A stretch of 64,000 nt of DNA from Sphingobacterium faecale (GTDB lineage Bacteria; Bacteroidota; Bacteroidia; Sphingobacteriales; Sphingobacteriaceae): assembly GCF_016746095.1 (NCBI RefSeq), contig NZ_JAERTY010000013.1, positions 1 to 64,000 on the forward strand. Reading direction: 5' to 3'. The notes beneath the pieces are model-generated. The model saw only the letters and a program-made list of their open reading frames with translations, was not told the DNA's origin and ran no database searches. Made by a program: the position numbers and the translations under genes. Position 1 is the stretch's first letter. Every line of letters starts with the position of its first letter. Positions 9,485 to 17,302 of this stretch are shown here, piece by piece.

Positions 9485-9503
9485 GCTAAAAAATATAGCA
9501 ATA

Positions 9504-9533
9504 AAAAAGGGATCGCATTCGTGATCCCTTTTT
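9504..9533. terminator. Bidirectional terminator
   Basis: Stem aaaaagggatc (9504-9514) pairs with gatccctttt (9523 on), with a short loop and A/T runs on both sides. It lies between the converging barrel-protein and peptidase genes. Confidence 0.85.
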
Positions 9534-9542
9534 GTTTATTCT

Positions 9543-11717
9543 CTATTTCTTTAAATGGATATCAAAGTATTTAGCGATCTTGTCGTACATATGGATTCTG
9601 TCTTTTCCTCCAACATTGTGCTCATGAGTAGGGTATAGAAAGTAGTCTACTTGTTTGCCCGCTTTTATACATTGTTCTACAAAGTCCATGCTGTGCTGCT
9701 GTACGACTACAGGATCTTGGGCGCCGTGTATAATTAATAGGTTGCCTTTTAATTTATCCGCCTTATTTAATAGGGAGGTTTTTGTATAGCCCTCTGGGTT
9801 TTCCTCAGGACTATCCATATAGCGTTCGCCATACATTATTTCATAGTATTTCCAGTCCATTACCGGACCTCCCGCTACTGCTGCTTTGAATATGTCGTTA
9901 TGTTTTGTCATTAATGAGGTGGTCATATAGCCGCCGTAGCTCCATCCGAATATTCCCATGTTTTCACTATCTACATAAGGAAGAGATTTAAGGTATTCTA
10001 TTCCGACCAGTTGATCCGCCATTTCCGCTTCACCTAGGTTACGATGCGTTATACGTGTGAAGTCCCTACCTCTAGCGTCGGAGCCTCTGTTGTCCAATGT
10101 GAAAACAAGGTATCCGTTCTGTGCCATGAACATATCAAAGTAACCTACGCCTCCCAGCCATCGGTCAGTAACGAGTTGAGCATGTGATCCTCCGTAAAGA
10201 TATAACATAACTGGATATTTTTTTGAAGAATCAAAGTTTGCAGGATAGGTTATTCTAGCGTTTAGAGGTGTTTTGCCATCCGGGGAAACAAATGTCTTGA
10301 ATTCAATCTTTGGAATGTTTATCTGCCCTATAAAAGGATTCTCAGCCGTTAGTATATTAGTCGATTTATTGTCTTTTTTTGTTATTACATCAATTTTATT
10401 AGGAGTGTTCAGGTTGCTGTATTGGTCAAGAATGAAATTCCCACTATCACTGATTGAAGCTTTGTGCGTGCCGTTTGTCTGAGTCAGTTGTGTTGTTTTG
10501 CCACTTTTTAGCTCTACTTCGAAAAGCTGGCGCTCCATGCCATTATTGGTTGTGCCTATATAATAAGCTTTTGTTCCTTTGTTGTCAAATCCCTGGAAAT
10601 CTATTACGCTGACATCGTTATATCCAAGATGACGAATCAATGTGCCTTGTGTATCGTATAGGTAGAGTTGGTTGTAGCCGTCTCTGTCTGTTTGATATAA
10701 AAACTGTTTCGGATTGTTTGGTGCAAAAATCAATTCATGTTGAGGTTCTACCCATGTAACCGATTTTTCTTCAAAAAGTGTTTTTACAAGAGCCCCTGTT
10801 TTTGCGTCATATTTGTTCAGCTTTAGATGGTCCTGCCCACGGTTTAATACCCCCACATAAATATATTCGCTATTAGGGTCCCATGAAGCCATGGTCAGGT
10901 ACTGTTCTTTTGGAGTTCCACTCTGTAGTGTGATATAGTCTCCTGTTTGCATGTTAAAAACGTTCAGTGTTACTTCTTCACTTTTCATTCCGGCCATAGG
11001 GTAGCGGATGTCTTTAATCGTAGCAACGCGTGTGTCCCACTGGGGTAGCGGATATTTACTGACCATCGTTTCGTCTTTACGGTAGTAAAGTAGTTTTTGA
11101 TCATCAGGAGACCACCACATCCCTTTGGTTATTCCGAATTCTTGGCGATGCGTAAATTCACTGCCGCTCACAATACCATTCACCGTGTCTTTTGTGACCT
11201 GTATTTTCTTTCCGTTTGCAGTTGTGATCTCGATATTGTTGCCGATGAGGTAAGCTGTCTGTCCATTTGATGTACTATACTCTACATTTGTAGCAGTTTT
11301 GGGTACACTAGAAGTAATCAGTGCTTCGTTTTTGTTAATATTATAAGTTACGCCATACACACTTTCTTTTCCGCTTACGTTAAATACGAGTGTATTAGCA
11401 TCCTGCCATTGATACTGTGTAGGAAAAGCTCTTAGTGTGAACTGTTCATTAGGGATCGCTTTTGTTAATGCAGACTGGAGTTCTGTGATCGAAACTAGAT
11501 CTTTGCTCTGCCAGTTATCTTTTGATGAGCGTATCACTAAGTTTTGATACGAAGCGTCTAGATGTGAAAAAGCATCAGTTCCTTTTAGCCATTTTTGCCC
11601 AAATAGATTCTTGGGTGAAAATTTGCTCGGACCGAATACTGTTTCATCTATCGTGAAACTGCGTTGGCCGTAGGCATAAGTGGAGCCGAGTAGTAATAAT
11701 AACAATAATTTTTTCAT
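9543..11717 (-). CDS. Dipeptidyl peptidase IV-like S9 serine peptidase
   Basis: A secreted or periplasmic peptidase expected to cut dipeptides after proline or alanine. The signal peptide MKKLLLLLLLGSTYAYGQ is followed by a beta-propeller region (about residues 40-480) and an alpha/beta-hydrolase domain. The triad is visible: Ser593 in GWSYGGY, Asp668 in HGAQDPVV and His700 in THEHNVGG. The 724 residues match the family. It is transcribed alone. DPP4 acts in peptide uptake in proteolytic Bacteroidota. Confidence 0.9.
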   Translation of the reverse strand: MKKLLLLLLLGSTYAYGQRSFTIDETVFGPSKFSPKNLFGQKWLKGTDAFSHLDASYQNLVIRSSKDNWQSKDLVSITELQSALTKAIPNEQFTLRAFPTQYQWQDANTLVFNVSGKESVYGVTYNINKNEALITSSVPKTATNVEYSTSNGQTAYLIGNNIEITTANGKKIQVTKDTVNGIVSGSEFTHRQEFGITKGMWWSPDDQKLLYYRKDETMVSKYPLPQWDTRVATIKDIRYPMAGMKSEEVTLNVFNMQTGDYITLQSGTPKEQYLTMASWDPNSEYIYVGVLNRGQDHLKLNKYDAKTGALVKTLFEEKSVTWVEPQHELIFAPNNPKQFLYQTDRDGYNQLYLYDTQGTLIRHLGYNDVSVIDFQGFDNKGTKAYYIGTTNNGMERQLFEVELKSGKTTQLTQTNGTHKASISDSGNFILDQYSNLNTPNKIDVITKKDNKSTNILTAENPFIGQINIPKIEFKTFVSPDGKTPLNARITYPANFDSSKKYPVMLYLYGGSHAQLVTDRWLGGVGYFDMFMAQNGYLVFTLDNRGSDARGRDFTRITHRNLGEAEMADQLVGIEYLKSLPYVDSENMGIFGWSYGGYMTTSLMTKHNDIFKAAVAGGPVMDWKYYEIMYGERYMDSPEENPEGYTKTSLLNKADKLKGNLLIIHGAQDPVVVQQHSMDFVEQCIKAGKQVDYFLYPTHEHNVGGKDRIHMYDKIAKYFDIHLKK

Positions 11718-11937
11718 CTGTTTGTTTTTTGTTAGATGGAGTCTTTAAGAGGCGTCGCCTACTGGCGAAATTAGGTAATTGTGTTAATATAATTACTAAC
11801 GTCAAAAATGTTTTACAAGCCTTTTTTTAGTTTAGGTAGCTTTAGCTATGTTGTAAAAGAGACGTTTTGTTTAAGATGCCGTTGAAATGTATTGCTTTTC
11901 GCCCGTATTAATTTAAAATTTGTGTAATTTTAATATT

Positions 11938-12300
11938 ATGATTACACAGAAGGTCTCCCTACGGGAGGTGCGATTTTATTCGCCAATTGGTTATTACGAA
12001 GAAGAACAGGTCGTTGGAAATGAGTTTTATGTAAGTGTCGACGTGTTTTTTCCTTTCGAGAACTCGGATGCAGAAGACTTAAAGAATACTATTAATTATG
12101 AAGAGCTTTATCAGATTCTTCTAGAAGTGATGAGTCCTAAGCGTAAGTTATTGGAGTCTGCATTGGAAGATATGCTTGATTTGATTCTTAAGAGGTTCAA
12201 TTTTGCACAAAAGGTCAATGTGGTTATCAAAAAGATTAATCCCGCTTTTGGTGGAGACTTGGCAAATTCGGAGGTGGCTCTACTTTTTGAAAAGGACTGA
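11938..12300 (+). CDS. folB: Dihydroneopterin aldolase
   Basis: Cleaves dihydroneopterin to 6-hydroxymethyl-dihydropterin and glycolaldehyde in folate synthesis. The 120 residues match FolB. Typical features are VSLREVRFYSPIGYYEEEQ with the substrate-contacting Tyr, NTINYEELYQ in the middle and a closing segment VVIKKINPAFGGDLANSEV. ATG 11938 is chosen over TTG 11920 because the family begins close to the first beta strand. It is a single gene; other folate genes are not nearby. Confidence 0.9.
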   Translation: MITQKVSLREVRFYSPIGYYEEEQVVGNEFYVSVDVFFPFENSDAEDLKNTINYEELYQILLEVMSPKRKLLESALEDMLDLILKRFNFAQKVNVVIKKINPAFGGDLANSEVALLFEKD

Positions 12301-12457
12301 TTGACAGGTTTTAGTGTTGTGTTGAATAATTATGACTGACATTTTGTCTTTTCATTTTGTTTGCTTATGTCAAATTGTCTTGTTTTTGGGTTTGGTATTT
12401 TTATTGAAATAGACTGGCTGTATAAGTTTAGTATATAATTAAAAAATAAAAATAATT

Positions 12458-12463
12458 GGAGGA
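12458..12463 (+). promoter_or_regulatory. Strong Shine-Dalgarno sequence of the hsp20 gene
   Basis: GGAGGA seven bases before ATG 12471. Its strength stands out among the genes of this window, which mostly show A-rich leaders. Confidence 0.7.
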
Positions 12464-12470
12464 CAAGAAA

Positions 12471-12914
12471 ATGGCATTAATTAAATTCCCTACAAAAACA
12501 GTAAACACAGACAGTGTGAACCCATTTGTTAATAGTGTATTTGACAATCTTTTTAACGATTCATTTATCTCTGACCGTTTGGTAACACGTGTTCCAGCAG
12601 TAAATATCACTGAGACAACAGAGGCTTTTGCAATAGAATTGGCTGCTCCTGGATTACAGAAAACTGATTTTAAAATCAATGTAGATAAGAATATTATCTC
12701 TATCAGTGTGGATAAGGTTGAAGAGTCAGTATCCGATGATAAGCTGTACAGCAAAAAAGAATATAGCTACAGCTCTTTCTCTAGATCTTTTACGTTGCCT
12801 GAAACTGTAAATTATAGCGATATTGATGCTGCTTATGTGGATGGAGTATTGCAGGTTAAGATCGGCAAAAAAGAGGAGGCTATTGTGGCCAAACGCTTGA
12901 TTGAGGTTAAGTAA
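12471..12914 (+). CDS. Small heat-shock protein, Hsp20/alpha-crystallin family
   Basis: ATP-independent chaperone that holds unfolded proteins. The alpha-crystallin domain covers about residues 38-140: PAVNITETTEAFAIELAAPG at the start, the A-x-x-x-n-G-v-L motif as AAYVDGVLQVKIGKK near the end. Its 147 residues are normal. ATG 12471 has GGAGGA at 12458-12463, seven bases upstream, which is a strong Shine-Dalgarno sequence for a phylum that rarely uses one. That decides the start over TTG 12456. A terminator follows at 12935. Confidence 0.92.
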   Translation: MALIKFPTKTVNTDSVNPFVNSVFDNLFNDSFISDRLVTRVPAVNITETTEAFAIELAAPGLQKTDFKINVDKNIISISVDKVEESVSDDKLYSKKEYSYSSFSRSFTLPETVNYSDIDAAYVDGVLQVKIGKKEEAIVAKRLIEVK

Positions 12915-12934
12915 AATAAGTTTTTTAAGCATAT

Positions 12935-12961
12935 AAAAGAGCTCCCAAGGAGCTCTTTTTG
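12935..12961 (+). terminator. Terminator after hsp20
   Basis: Stem aaaagagctcc/ggagctctttt with a three-base loop and a following T run. Confidence 0.85.
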
Positions 12962-12999
12962 TTTTATACAGATCTGTAGGCGCGATTTTTGAAAAAAAA

Positions 13000-13030
13000 T
13001 TGCAGTATTGAATATAATAATCTATCTTTG
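13000..13030 (+). promoter_or_regulatory. Promoter of rplU-rpmA
   Basis: TTG at 13000-13002 and TATCTTTG at 13023-13030, spacing 20 bases, fit the Bacteroidota promoter. The leader to ATG 13068 would be about 30 bases. Confidence 0.65.
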
Positions 13031-13067
13031 CGGTTCATTAAATAATTAACATTATTAATAAATAACA

Positions 13068-13379
13068 ATGTACGCAATAGTAAATATAGCAGGGCAGCAA
13101 TTCAAGGTTGCAAAAGACCAGTATCTTTTTGTACACCGTTTACAAGGAGAAGAAGGCGCTAGTATTGAATTTGACAATGTGTTGTTGGCCGAAAACGGTG
13201 GTAAATTCACTGTAGGTACACCAAGTATCTCAGGAGCTAAAGTTTCAGCTACGATTTTGTCTCATTTGAAAGGTGATAAAGTAATCGTTTTCAAGAAAAA
13301 ACGCCGTAAAGGTTACAAAAAGAAAAACGGCCACCGTCAACAATTCACTAAAATCCAGATTACTGGTATCAGTTTATAA
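13068..13379 (+). CDS. rplU: 50S ribosomal protein bL21
   Basis: Structural protein of the large ribosomal subunit. The start MYAIVNIAGQQFKVAKDQYL and the basic stretch KKKRRKGYKKKNGHRQ near the end are diagnostic. Its 103 residues are normal. It precedes rpmA by 44 bases, the order conserved in most bacteria. Confidence 0.97.
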   Translation: MYAIVNIAGQQFKVAKDQYLFVHRLQGEEGASIEFDNVLLAENGGKFTVGTPSISGAKVSATILSHLKGDKVIVFKKKRRKGYKKKNGHRQQFTKIQITGISL

Positions 13380-13423
13380 TCGAATTTTTAATCCTGACGC
13401 AAGTCATAAATTAAGATAAAGAA

Positions 13424-13687
13424 ATGGCACACAAAAAAGGTGCGGGTAGTTCCAAGAACGGCCGTGAGTCACATAGTAAGAGATTAGGTATCAAGATTTT
13501 CGGTGGTCAGAAAGCTATCGCTGGTAACATTATCGTTCGCCAACGTGGTACTGTACACAATCCAGATACTAACGTAGGTGTTGGTAAAGACCACACTTTA
13601 TTTGCTCTAGTTGATGGAACAGTTGTTTTCCGTAAAAAAGCAAATAATAAATCTTATGTTTCAGTAGTTCCTGCTGAGCAAAACTAA
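13424..13687 (+). CDS. rpmA: 50S ribosomal protein bL27
   Basis: Large-subunit protein near the peptidyl-transferase centre. The start MAHKKGAGSSKNGRESHSKR is the mature-type N-terminus with no removable leader of the kind found in Firmicutes. It has 87 residues. Second gene of the rplU operon, ended by the terminator at 13708. Confidence 0.97.
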   Translation: MAHKKGAGSSKNGRESHSKRLGIKIFGGQKAIAGNIIVRQRGTVHNPDTNVGVGKDHTLFALVDGTVVFRKKANNKSYVSVVPAEQN

Positions 13688-13707
13688 GGTTTAGTTTAAT
13701 CCTATTT

Positions 13708-13741
13708 AAAAGCCGCTAAGTGTCCCTTGGCGGCTTTTTTT
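13708..13741 (+). terminator. Terminator of rplU-rpmA
   Basis: Stem agccgctaag (13711-13720) with cttggcggct (13726-13735), one G-T pair, A run before and an eight-base T run after. Confidence 0.88.
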
Positions 13742-13855
13742 TCTGAAAGTGTCTGTTTTTTAGTGGCCATCAAGAACTTTCATATCTGTTGGTTATCCCA
13801 AGGAGCAATGAAAGTTTTATCTGAAAGTGTTTTATTTTCAATGGACATAACGAAC
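13742..13855. repeat. Imperfect direct repeat upstream of the helicase gene
   Basis: Copies at 13742-13777 and 13820-13855 both begin tctgaaagtgt and share scattered matches to the end (cAtcAaGAAC-like against cAtaAcGAAC-like). They lie 42 bases apart in the 5' region of the helicase gene. I see no coding use for them. Confidence 0.35.
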
Positions 13856-13925
13856 CCTCGAGACATTTTCATAGCTATATAGACTGTTATTATAAGAGGG
13901 TTTGTTTTTACTATAAAACATATTG

Positions 13926-15254
13926 ATGAAGACTTTCAATGATTTAAAAATCAGCTCGCCTATATTGGCCGCTGTAGAGGCGCTGGGATATGAGAATCCG
14001 ACACCTATTCAAGAACAGGCTATTCCTGAGGTACTTAAAGGAAGGGATTTGTTGGGGTGTGCACAGACTGGTACAGGTAAGACTGCTGCTTTTGCAATTC
14101 CTATTTTACAGTTGCTCAATAGCTCTAAGCCACAGGGACATAAAAGAGGGACTATCCGTTCTTTGATTTTGACCCCGACTAGGGAGCTTGCTATTCAGAT
14201 TGGTGAATCGTTTGGTGATTATGGGAAGCACCTTAAACTAAAGCATACCGTGATCTTTGGTGGGGTAAACCAGTTTAGCCAGGTTAATGAAATCCGTCAA
14301 GGCGTAGATATTCTCATCGCTACTCCAGGTCGGCTTTTGGATCTTATGAATCAGCGGATACTTTCCATTAGTCAGATAGAAATATTTGTTTTGGACGAAG
14401 CTGACCGTATGTTGGACATGGGCTTTATCCATGATGTCAAACGAATCCTTAATGTTATTCCTGAGAAGCGTCAAACGTTATTCTTTTCAGCGACTATGCC
14501 CAAAACGATACAAGCGTTAGCGGATAGTATTTTGACAGATCCTGTGAAGGTTGAGGTTACACCAGAGTCTACGACGGCAGAGACTATTCAACAGACTTTA
14601 TATTATATCGAGAAGGCCAACAAGCCTAAGGCTTTGATGTATTTACTCAAAAAAGAGGTAGATGATAACGTGTTAGTGTTTACAAGGACGAAACACGGTG
14701 CTGACCGGTTAGTGAAACTCTTGCATAGACAGGATATTTCTGCTGCTGCAATACATGGTAATAAATCGCAAAATGCTCGTCAGAATGCTTTAGAAGGTTT
14801 TAAGAAGAAAGAAATCCGTGTCTTAGTAGCTACTGATATTGCGGCTAGAGGTATTGATATCGATCTTTTGAAATATGTTATTAATTACGAAATTCCTAAT
14901 ATGCCGGATGCGTATGTGCACCGTATCGGTCGTTCAGGAAGGGCAGGAGCCGAAGGGTTTGCTATCTCTCTCTGTGATGTGGAGGAAATTCCTTATATCA
15001 AAGATATACAGTTTACTATAGGCTTTGAACTTCCTGTTAAAAGAATGGAAGATCTGAGTATGTCTCCTCAGTTTTTGGCTAAATCAACGTTAGAGGCAGG
15101 AAAGGGAAAAACAAAAGGTAAAGCCGAAAAGCCCAAACCTGGAGCGAAGCCTGATTTTCGCCATAAAAAGAAGAAGCAGGCTTCTGGTAATGGAGGACAG
15201 TCTTTTAGCAGAGGGAAAAGGAGGGACTCAGATAGTTCCACGAAACGATACTAA
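13926..15254 (+). CDS. DEAD-box ATP-dependent RNA helicase, RhlE-type
   Basis: Unwinds RNA in ribosome assembly or RNA decay. The Q motif (YENPTPIQEQAIPEVLKGRD), motif I (AQTGTGKTAAF), motif II (VLDEADRMLD), motif III (FSATMP) and motif VI (HRIGRSGR) are all present and in order. After about residue 365 there is a basic, low-complexity tail (GKGKTKGKAEKPKPG and more) as in RhlE proteins. ATG 13926 is used rather than TTG 13923. DEAD-box genes of this type are often cold-induced; the long leader (13742-13925) could matter, but I see no clear motif. Confidence 0.92.
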   Translation: MKTFNDLKISSPILAAVEALGYENPTPIQEQAIPEVLKGRDLLGCAQTGTGKTAAFAIPILQLLNSSKPQGHKRGTIRSLILTPTRELAIQIGESFGDYGKHLKLKHTVIFGGVNQFSQVNEIRQGVDILIATPGRLLDLMNQRILSISQIEIFVLDEADRMLDMGFIHDVKRILNVIPEKRQTLFFSATMPKTIQALADSILTDPVKVEVTPESTTAETIQQTLYYIEKANKPKALMYLLKKEVDDNVLVFTRTKHGADRLVKLLHRQDISAAAIHGNKSQNARQNALEGFKKKEIRVLVATDIAARGIDIDLLKYVINYEIPNMPDAYVHRIGRSGRAGAEGFAISLCDVEEIPYIKDIQFTIGFELPVKRMEDLSMSPQFLAKSTLEAGKGKTKGKAEKPKPGAKPDFRHKKKKQASGNGGQSFSRGKRRDSDSSTKRY

Positions 15255-15292
15255 TAAAAAAAGGCAGATGAATAATCTGCCTTTTTTTATTA
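15252..15292. terminator. Bidirectional terminator between helicase and tRNA-Ala
   Basis: The 18-base arms starting taataaaaaaaggcagat are perfectly complementary around the loop gaata. Poly-A and poly-T flanks suit both directions, so it also ends the tRNA-Ala transcript. Confidence 0.9.
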
Positions 15293-15293
15293 G

Positions 15294-15367
15294 TGGAGAA
15301 TAACGGATTCGAACCGATGACCTCTTGCCTGCCAGGCAAGCGCTCTAGCCAACTGAGCTAATTCCCC
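15294..15367 (-). tRNA. tRNA-Ala (GGC)
   Basis: 74 bases on the minus strand. Acceptor GGGGAAT/ATTCTCC with discriminator A, D-arm AGCTCAGTTGGCTAGAGC, anticodon loop CTGGCAG (anticodon GGC), T-arm with GGTTCGAATCC. The CCA end is not encoded. Confidence 0.95.
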
Positions 15368-15378
15368 GTTAGCTGATG

Positions 15379-15408
15379 CAAAGATATAAAAATATTAATC
15401 TGTTGCAA
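15379..15408 (-). promoter_or_regulatory. Promoter of tRNA-Ala
   Basis: On the minus strand TTG (15408-15406) lies 19 bases before TATCTTTG (15386-15379). The -33 element overlaps the last codons of the upstream DUF3857 gene. Confidence 0.65.
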
Positions 15409-17302
15409 GTAACAGTGTGAATTTTCCTCTATCGGCTTCTGCAACTTTACGCATAAACTCATGGAACTGCGTATAATCTTCAACAGGATAAGTCCCTTCT
15501 TTAATTTCCAATTTACGGTAATATATCAGCTTGTTTTTCTGTGCTATTATTTGAAGTTCATAATTTCCCATAGGAGAATTTATGTTTTTATGTATAGGCG
15601 GGATATGCTGTTTTATTTTTTGTTTAAGGGTATATGTGATACTGTCAATGTCGGTATATCCTCGGTTGATATAGACAGGGTTTATTCTGTTTTTAGATTC
15701 TGGGATAGTTTTAGCAGTATTGAATAAGTTGGGGAGAAATATTATTTGATCACCGTTTCTGACCACATAGTTTTTTACAGTAATGTCTGTTCTCTCAATA
15801 ATAGCAGGTTCTGTTCGTTGTTCCAAATTATAGGTGCTATTGGAAAAACTAATATTATCAATGTCATAATATTTTTTCAATAGTTCGTGTTGCTGACGTT
15901 CTCCATTAAACATATTTTCAAAATGGTTGTCAAACTGTGTGCCTGTGAATTTTGTTATTATGCTTCCCTGTATATTACCTGTCTCTGTGATTTCTAGATC
16001 TCCCGTTCGTTTTTGAACATTTGCTGAGTAGGGGTAGCTTATCGTTCTTAGTAGTTTACCACCATTTGAAGTGCAGGCAAGGACTAATCTGTCGTCCGTG
16101 AATTTGCCAAGGTAGCCAAAAGGATGTCTGTTGCTTGTACATTCAAGCCAAGTTGTATCTTTTTCAAAAGGTAGGCATAGGATTATATGGTTGCCGTCAA
16201 CAGCATTAGGGAAATCGATATCAACGTTTTTTTTCTGATAGCCGGCTTCAACAATACAATATAAAGACTCTATACCAGCTTCCTTTAGCAGTGCTTGGGT
16301 GTAGTTTACAAGCGCTTTGCAATCCCCATAGCCAAGTTTCTCTACATGAGAAGCAGGGTATGGCTCCAAGCCTCCTATTCCTACCTGAACGCTTACGTAT
16401 CTCGTTCTGTTCTGCATATATGTATATAAGATTCTTGCTTTTTCTTTGTCCGAATCTAGATGGGCGGTAAGTTCTTTTACTTTGGACTTTGTTTCTGGAG
16501 ACAGATCTTGTTTGCCTGCTAGAAGATTTTCATATACCCATTTCCCAAAATCTGACCAAGAATTTACAGTTCCTCGTTTTTTGAAATATTGAAAGGATTC
16601 TGGAATTGCTTTAACAACGATAATATCCTGTTGATATAAAGGATTAAAGGGTTCTTCTTTTCGGGCTTTTATATCCTTCACTGTCCATTTGTAAGTTTTT
16701 GAGTTTTCTGATGTTGTTATTTGAGGGGGATGGGGTATGTTTTTACTTTCTATACGTAGTGTCTGGTTTATTCGGGAGGTAAGTTTGTATTCGCTATTAG
16801 CCACTGAAAGATCTGAGAAATAATTCGGCTGCCAGTAAGGAATAAATAGATTTTGGTTATGTTTTACCTCGTAACTATATATAATGGTATAGGGATATGT
16901 GTGGGAGTGTGGAGCATAATGTTTAACCCTTGTATCGTCAAACAAGTTAATCTGATTTGACGCACTATAGTCTTTAAAATCCTTTTGACTAAACTTGTTT
17001 ATTTGCTTACCGAATTCATCTAGAACCTGTCCTTTTATATTCTTGATGGTTTCGCTTTTGTTATAATGAAGCAGCAGTTCAGCATATTTGTCTCCGGCTT
17101 TGTTTAATACCGTTATAACTTTATAGACAGTTTGGGACACCGTTGAATAATCTATATCAAAGGACGTTTGCTCTTCCCTTATTACGGCATTTGCACGGAT
17201 AAGGAGACTTTTGGGGATATCCGAGGCTGGATACTGCTGTGTCTTGGCAGTTGCGGTGTAAGATATCAAAGCCAACAAGAATATGATTTTATAAGGTAGC
17301 AT
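15395..17302 (-). CDS. DUF3857 / transglutaminase-like protein with intact triad
   Basis: Exported protein (signal peptide MLPYKIIFLLALISYTATA) with an N-terminal DUF3857 domain (about residues 45-200) and a transglutaminase-like core (about 260-400). The likely catalytic Cys328 (GYGDCKALVNYTQALL) and His372 (DGNHIILCLP) are present, with Glu387 (TWLECTS) in the acidic place. No substrate is known for this family in Bacteroidota. The start overlaps the end of the upstream paralogue by 14 bases, so the two are translated from one message. Confidence 0.8.
   Translation of the reverse strand: MLPYKIIFLLALISYTATAKTQQYPASDIPKSLLIRANAVIREEQTSFDIDYSTVSQTVYKVITVLNKAGDKYAELLLHYNKSETIKNIKGQVLDEFGKQINKFSQKDFKDYSASNQINLFDDTRVKHYAPHSHTYPYTIIYSYEVKHNQNLFIPYWQPNYFSDLSVANSEYKLTSRINQTLRIESKNIPHPPQITTSENSKTYKWTVKDIKARKEEPFNPLYQQDIIVVKAIPESFQYFKKRGTVNSWSDFGKWVYENLLAGKQDLSPETKSKVKELTAHLDSDKEKARILYTYMQNRTRYVSVQVGIGGLEPYPASHVEKLGYGDCKALVNYTQALLKEAGIESLYCIVEAGYQKKNVDIDFPNAVDGNHIILCLPFEKDTTWLECTSNRHPFGYLGKFTDDRLVLACTSNGGKLLRTISYPYSANVQKRTGDLEITETGNIQGSIITKFTGTQFDNHFENMFNGERQQHELLKKYYDIDNISFSNSTYNLEQRTEPAIIERTDITVKNYVVRNGDQIIFLPNLFNTAKTIPESKNRINPVYINRGYTDIDSITYTLKQKIKQHIPPIHKNINSPMGNYELQIIAQKNKLIYYRKLEIKEGTYPVEDYTQFHEFMRKVAEADRGKFTLLLATD

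Noticed and set aside
12428..12754. Antisense ORF of 108 codons across hsp20
   Set aside because: Its stretches mirror the hsp20 coding region; the sense gene has a strong ribosome site and a full domain.
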